Of a stretch of DNA of 6,369 nt, positions 5,701 to 6,369 are shown one piece after another. This DNA comes from Thermoplasmata archaeon (lineage in GTDB: Archaea; Thermoplasmatota; Thermoplasmata; UBA184). The notes below the pieces were generated by a model. It was given only the letters and a program-made list of their open reading frames with translations. It did not search any database and was not told where the DNA came from. Within the stretch, counting starts at the first letter, position 1. Each line of letters opens with the position of its first letter. The position numbers and the translations under genes were made by a program. The DNA is taken from positions 1-6,369 of the forward strand of contig JAKAZU010000046.1 in the NCBI GenBank assembly GCA_021826525.1. Direction: 5' to 3'.

Positions 5701-6369
5701 GTGAGCGTCCACGTCGCCTCGATTGGCATGGGTCGGTACGGGAAGCGTCCCGAGGGCCTGGTCGATCTCGCCGTGGAGGCCTCCGCGCTCGCCCTTGAGG
5801 GGATCGGACGGAAGCCGGTCGACCTCCTCGTCGTCGGGACGATGTTCGCCCAAGGAGTCCAGGGTCGCGAACCTCTTCTCCCCCATCTCGCCGGGCGCCT
5901 CGGTCTGGAGTCGAGCTCGGGCTTTCGCGTGGACTCCTCGAGCGGTACGGGGGGGATGGCGGTCCACGCGGCGGTCCTCGCGCTCGAGTCCGGGAGGTTC
6001 GATCGCGCCCTCGTCGTTGGGGCCGAGAAGATGACCAACCGGCCCACGGCCGACAACACCAAGGACCTGTCGTCGTCGCTCCATCCGAGCGAGGCCGCGT
6101 CGGGAGCGACCATGCCAGCGCTCGCGGCAATCGCGACCCAGCGCTACATCGAACGATTTCAACTCACCGCCGCCATCTGCGACGCCGCCACCGTCCATGC
6201 GAGGGCGATGGCGGCCAACAACCCGAGCGCGCATTTTCAGAAAGCGGTCACGATGGAGGAGGTCGCCGCGAGCCGCCCGGTGGCCCTTCCCCTTCGGCTC
6301 CTGCACTGCTCCGCCATCTCTGACGGCGCGACCGCGCTCGTGCTCGAGCGAGGAGAGGGTCCGGCGACG
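5701..6369 (+). CDS. Thiolase-fold protein (archaeal acetyl-CoA acetyltransferase type), 3' end outside window, Ser at the nucleophile position
   Basis: The frame is open from the GTG at 5701 to the right edge, 223 codons, about 55-60% of a usual 380-400-residue thiolase. The start gives VHVASIGMGRYGKRPE, the typical first strand of archaeal thiolases. LVDLAVEASALALE, FRVDSSSGTGGMAVHAAVLALESGRFDRALVVGAEKMTN and LHCSAISDGATALVLE match successive thiolase blocks, so the fold assignment is firm. In the family the block after FRV reads V-E-x-x-C-A-S-G-G, with Cys as acyl-accepting nucleophile. Here it is V77-D-S-S-S81-G-T-G-G, with Ser81 (codon AGC at 5941) in that place and no cysteine before C160. 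The C-terminal His and second Cys motifs would lie outside the window. Typical family role: condensing two acetyl-CoA to acetoacetyl-CoA in a complex with HMG-CoA synthase and a DUF35 protein for the mevalonate pathway. With Ser here, that activity is uncertain. It has its own candidate promoter. Confidence 0.88.
   Translation, partial: MSVHVASIGMGRYGKRPEGLVDLAVEASALALEGIGRKPVDLLVVGTMFAQGVQGREPLLPHLAGRLGLESSSGFRVDSSSGTGGMAVHAAVLALESGRFDRALVVGAEKMTNRPTADNTKDLSSSLHPSEAASGATMPALAAIATQRYIERFQLTAAICDAATVHARAMAANNPSAHFQKAVTMEEVAASRPVALPLRLLHCSAISDGATALVLERGEGPAT

Noticed and set aside
5195..6306. Minus-strand open frames opposite the end of abce1 and the thiolase
   Set aside because: These are Arg-rich shadows. 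The plus strand here encodes conserved ABCE1 C-terminal and thiolase blocks.

Overview
The window is a GC-rich (about two-thirds G+C), densely coded stretch of an archaeal chromosome. Three things point to Archaea: an ABCE1/Rli1 ribosome-recycling ATPase, found only in archaea and eukaryotes; a GTP cyclohydrolase of the MptA type; and an archaeal-type thiolase preceded by a TATA-like box. The high GC content and gene style would fit a GC-rich lineage such as some Thermoplasmatota, but that placement is a guess, because no 16S rRNA or other lineage marker is present.

Layout, all on the + strand. Positions 1-470 hold the 3' half of mptA (archaeal pterin synthesis). After 19 bases come two paralogous FtsX/MacB-type permeases (490-1797 and 1794-3047) and their ATPase (3044-3748). 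These three are joined by two ATGA stop/start overlaps and together make a complete two-permease, one-ATPase exporter of the MacB/LolCDE class with unknown substrate. Three bases later begins abce1 (3752-5527), with the strongest Shine-Dalgarno sequence in the window. Genes 1 to 5 are packed tightly enough to be one transcription unit whose promoter lies upstream of the window.

Positions 5528-5700 are the only real intergenic gap. It holds small GC hairpins, no T-tract terminator, and a TATA-like box about 45 bases before a GTG start. From 5701 an open frame runs off the right edge and encodes the N-terminal 223 residues of a thiolase-fold protein. Archaeal thiolases of this type usually supply acetoacetyl-CoA to HMG-CoA synthase for isoprenoid lipid synthesis. 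Here, however, the position of the nucleophilic cysteine reads as serine.

I see no mobile element, CRISPR array, RNA gene or defence system. The most interesting points are the Cys-to-Ser change in the thiolase, a nearly identical HYANGTY motif in the outer domains of the two otherwise diverged permeases, and the joining of an exporter to the ribosome-recycling factor in one operon-like block.
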